Shown here: in pieces, positions 14,031 to 15,146 of the stretch | How positions within the stretch are numbered: position 1 is the first letter of the stretch | How the letters are laid out: each line of letters opens with the position of its first letter | NCBI GenBank assembly: GCA_023429845.1 | Contig: JAEZCY010000077.1 | Location: 1-15,146, forward strand | Direction of reading: 5' to 3' | DNA: 15,146 nt | From: Acidobacteriota bacterium | GTDB lineage: Bacteria > Acidobacteriota > Vicinamibacteria > Vicinamibacterales > Vicinamibacteraceae | The notes under the pieces: generated by a model | What the model saw: only the letters and a program-made list of their open reading frames with translations | The model's database searches: none | Told to the model about the DNA's origin: nothing | Program-made: the position numbers and the translations under genes

Positions 14031-14074
14031 AACCAAGGCAAGTGCGCCTGCAAGCACGACATTAGAACTCTTAA

Positions 14075-14092
14075 GTGCGTGTTATCACGCGC
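14075..14092. other. hairpin GTGCGTG-TTAT-CACGCGC
   Basis: GCGTG (14077-14081) pairs with CACGC (14086-14090) around a TTAT loop. A U-G wobble and one more G-C pair extend the stem to seven. It begins inside the third CTTAAGT box and lies about 100 bases before the receptor start, so it could belong to a structured 5' leader. Confidence 0.4.
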
Positions 14093-14175
14093 GTTACGTC
14101 GCTGGGTCGAATCGTCACCAATCTGGCACGTACCTCGCTTCGTTCTCCTGCGTGAGTCATCTCGCATCATCATTC

Positions 14176-14182
14176 AAGGAGA
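14176..14182 (+). promoter_or_regulatory. strong Shine-Dalgarno sequence of the TonB receptor gene
   Basis: AAGGAGA stands eight bases before the ATG at 14191 and is a near-perfect anti-16S match. It fixes the receptor start and is the only site of this quality in the window. Confidence 0.88.
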
Positions 14183-14190
14183 ACGCATTT

Positions 14191-15146
14191 ATGAATATCT
14201 GGAAGCGTCTGTGCCTGACGGCGCTCGCCGGCATGCTCGGCACGACCCTCGCGGTCGCGCAGGGCGTGCAGACGGGGGAGCTTCGTGGCACGGCGGTCGA
14301 CACGCAGGGTGGAGTGCTGCCCGGTGTTGTCGTGTCCGCCAGCTCGCCTGCTCTGCAGGGCGTGCGCACGGCGACAACGGACGAGAACGGTGTGTACCTG
14401 CTCCGAGGGCTGCCCTCGGGTCAGTACACCGTCAAGTTCGAACTGTCCGGCTTCTCGCCAGTCGAGGAGCGGGCGACGGTGAACGTCGGGTCGCCGACAG
14501 CGGTGAATGCGACGCTCGGCATCAGCGGCCAGACCGAAACGGTCAATGTGACGGCCAACCCGATCGAGTCGTTCGTCACGAGCACGTCCGGTACCGCCAA
14601 CTTCAAGTACATGGAAGTGCAGACGCTGCCCATCGGCCGCACGCCGGCGGCGATTGCGACGCTGTCGCCGGGGCTGACGACGAACACGCCAAACGCCAAT
14701 CAGGTGACGATCAACGGCGGATTCGCCTACGACAACGTCTTCCTGATCGACGGCGTGGACGTCAACGACAACCTGTTCGGCACGGCCAACAACCTCTTCA
14801 TCGAGGATGCCATCGAGGAGACGCAGGTGCTGACCTCGGGAATCTCGGCCGAGTACGGCCGGTTCTCGGGCGGCGTCATCAACGTGGTGAGCAAGAGCGG
14901 CGGCGACCGCTTCTCGGGTTCGTTCCGCAGCAACTTCACCAATGACGACTGGCAGGCCCTCTCGCCGTTCGAGAAGGAGCGCGACATCACCAAGTCCGAC
15001 AAGGTGAACCAGAGCTACGAGGGGACGTTCGGCGGGCCGATCCTGCGTTCGCGCCTGTGGTTCTTCACCGCGGGCCGCTTCGCGGAGACCTCGAACACGG
15101 CGCCGCTGCCGCAGTCGGGCGCGTCGTTCACGACCGACAGCACCAA
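14191..15146 (+). CDS. TonB-dependent receptor with carboxypeptidase-regulatory-like domain (3' truncated)
   Basis: The frame is open from ATG 14191 to the window end, giving 318 residues of a protein family that usually exceeds 900. Residues 1-23 are a signal peptide (MNIWKRLCLTALAGMLGTTL, then likely cleavage after AVA). Residues about 28-112 form a CarboxypepD_reg-like beta-sandwich, with GELRGTAVDTQGGVLPGVVV and the typical TDENGVYLLRGLPSGQYTVKFELSGF. ETVNVTA (116-122) resembles a TonB box. The plug domain follows (about 135-245), with TLPIGRTPAAIATLSPGL, FLIDGVDVND and FSGGVINVVSKSGG. FGGPILRSRLWFF (280-292) marks early barrel strands, as in Oar-like receptors. It would import large or scarce substrates across the outer membrane using TonB-ExbBD energy; the ligand is unknown. 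The start is supported by the AAGGAGA site. A low-GC, palindrome-rich leader precedes it. Confidence 0.94.
   Translation, partial: MNIWKRLCLTALAGMLGTTLAVAQGVQTGELRGTAVDTQGGVLPGVVVSASSPALQGVRTATTDENGVYLLRGLPSGQYTVKFELSGFSPVEERATVNVGSPTAVNATLGISGQTETVNVTANPIESFVTSTSGTANFKYMEVQTLPIGRTPAAIATLSPGLTTNTPNANQVTINGGFAYDNVFLIDGVDVNDNLFGTANNLFIEDAIEETQVLTSGISAEYGRFSGGVINVVSKSGGDRFSGSFRSNFTNDDWQALSPFEKERDITKSDKVNQSYEGTFGGPILRSRLWFFTAGRFAETSNTAPLPQSGASFTTDST

Larger units (their letters stand above)
13753..14190. other. 438-bp noncoding region with about 50% GC ahead of the TonB receptor
   Basis: No believable gene lies between the permease stop and the receptor start. Three 60-base rows (13861-14040) contain 28, 32 and 30 G or C, far below the neighbouring genes. 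The stretch holds repeated CTTAAGT boxes, two adjacent perfect palindromes and hairpins listed separately. A weak promoter-like pair TTGTTC (13882-13887) and TATCTT (13906-13911), 18 bp apart, is the best I see and would give a leader of some 270 bases. No known riboswitch consensus was recognised. Also present is a GTTGT/ACAAC dyad at 13850-13867. Confidence 0.6.

Noticed and set aside
13825..14076. CTTAAGT repeats as a CRISPR array
   Set aside because: The units are only 7-11 bp, spacings are 103 and 141 bp, and there is no cas gene.
14101..14121. tRNA T-arm-like GGTCGAATC followed by a CCA further on
   Set aside because: The flanking bases cannot form the five-pair T stem and no acceptor, D or anticodon arm is found upstream.
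14079..14945. 288-codon plus-strand frame overlapping the receptor start
   Set aside because: The overlapping frame from 14191 has the Shine-Dalgarno site, a signal peptide and clear receptor domains; this one is Arg/Gly/Gln-rich shadow.

Overview
The window is GC-rich bacterial chromosome, densely coded on both strands, with no rRNA, tRNA, insertion sequence or CRISPR array that I can see. The best guess at host is an Acidobacteriota bacterium, perhaps of the Vicinamibacteria type. The reasons are the Oar/SusC-like TonB-dependent receptor that begins with a carboxypeptidase-regulatory-like domain, a coproheme decarboxylase in what looks like a diderm, and the general gene style. This assignment is inference, since no marker gene is present.

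Left block (1-2798): purine and pentose-phosphate scavenging. It holds the C-terminal half of an MTA/SAH-type deaminase (+), a hypoxanthine phosphoribosyltransferase (-), an RpiB-type sugar-phosphate isomerase (+) and a deoxyribose-phosphate aldolase (+). The last two carry extra N-terminal modules. The RpiB extension resembles the first ~45 residues of the ethanolamine-microcompartment proteins EutT and EutQ. The DeoC extension starts with a possible amphipathic targeting helix followed by a Cys/His cluster. An RpiB plus DeoC pair is the hallmark of the sugar-phosphate-utilising (SPU) class of bacterial microcompartment, so these are probably lumen enzymes of a shell encoded outside the window, most likely to the left. 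This is the most interesting part of the window.

Middle block (2964-7742): four minus-strand genes read in the order ppa (inorganic pyrophosphatase), an MscS-family channel, a membrane-anchored fused MFS/spermidine-synthase-like protein (4-bp ATGA overlap with the channel gene) and hemQ/chdC (coproheme decarboxylase). Spacing suggests one transcription unit, ending at a GC-rich inverted repeat that faces the end of deoC.

Right block (7943-13752): a plus-strand efflux unit with a lipoprotein-type RND adaptor and an AcrB-like RND pump, then an MFS permease 17 bp downstream. No outer-membrane channel or regulator gene is present with them.

Right edge (13753-15146): a ~440-bp noncoding region of only about 50% GC, with three CTTAAGT boxes, two adjacent perfect palindromes and several hairpins. 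It precedes a TonB-dependent receptor that has the only textbook Shine-Dalgarno sequence in the window and runs off the end.
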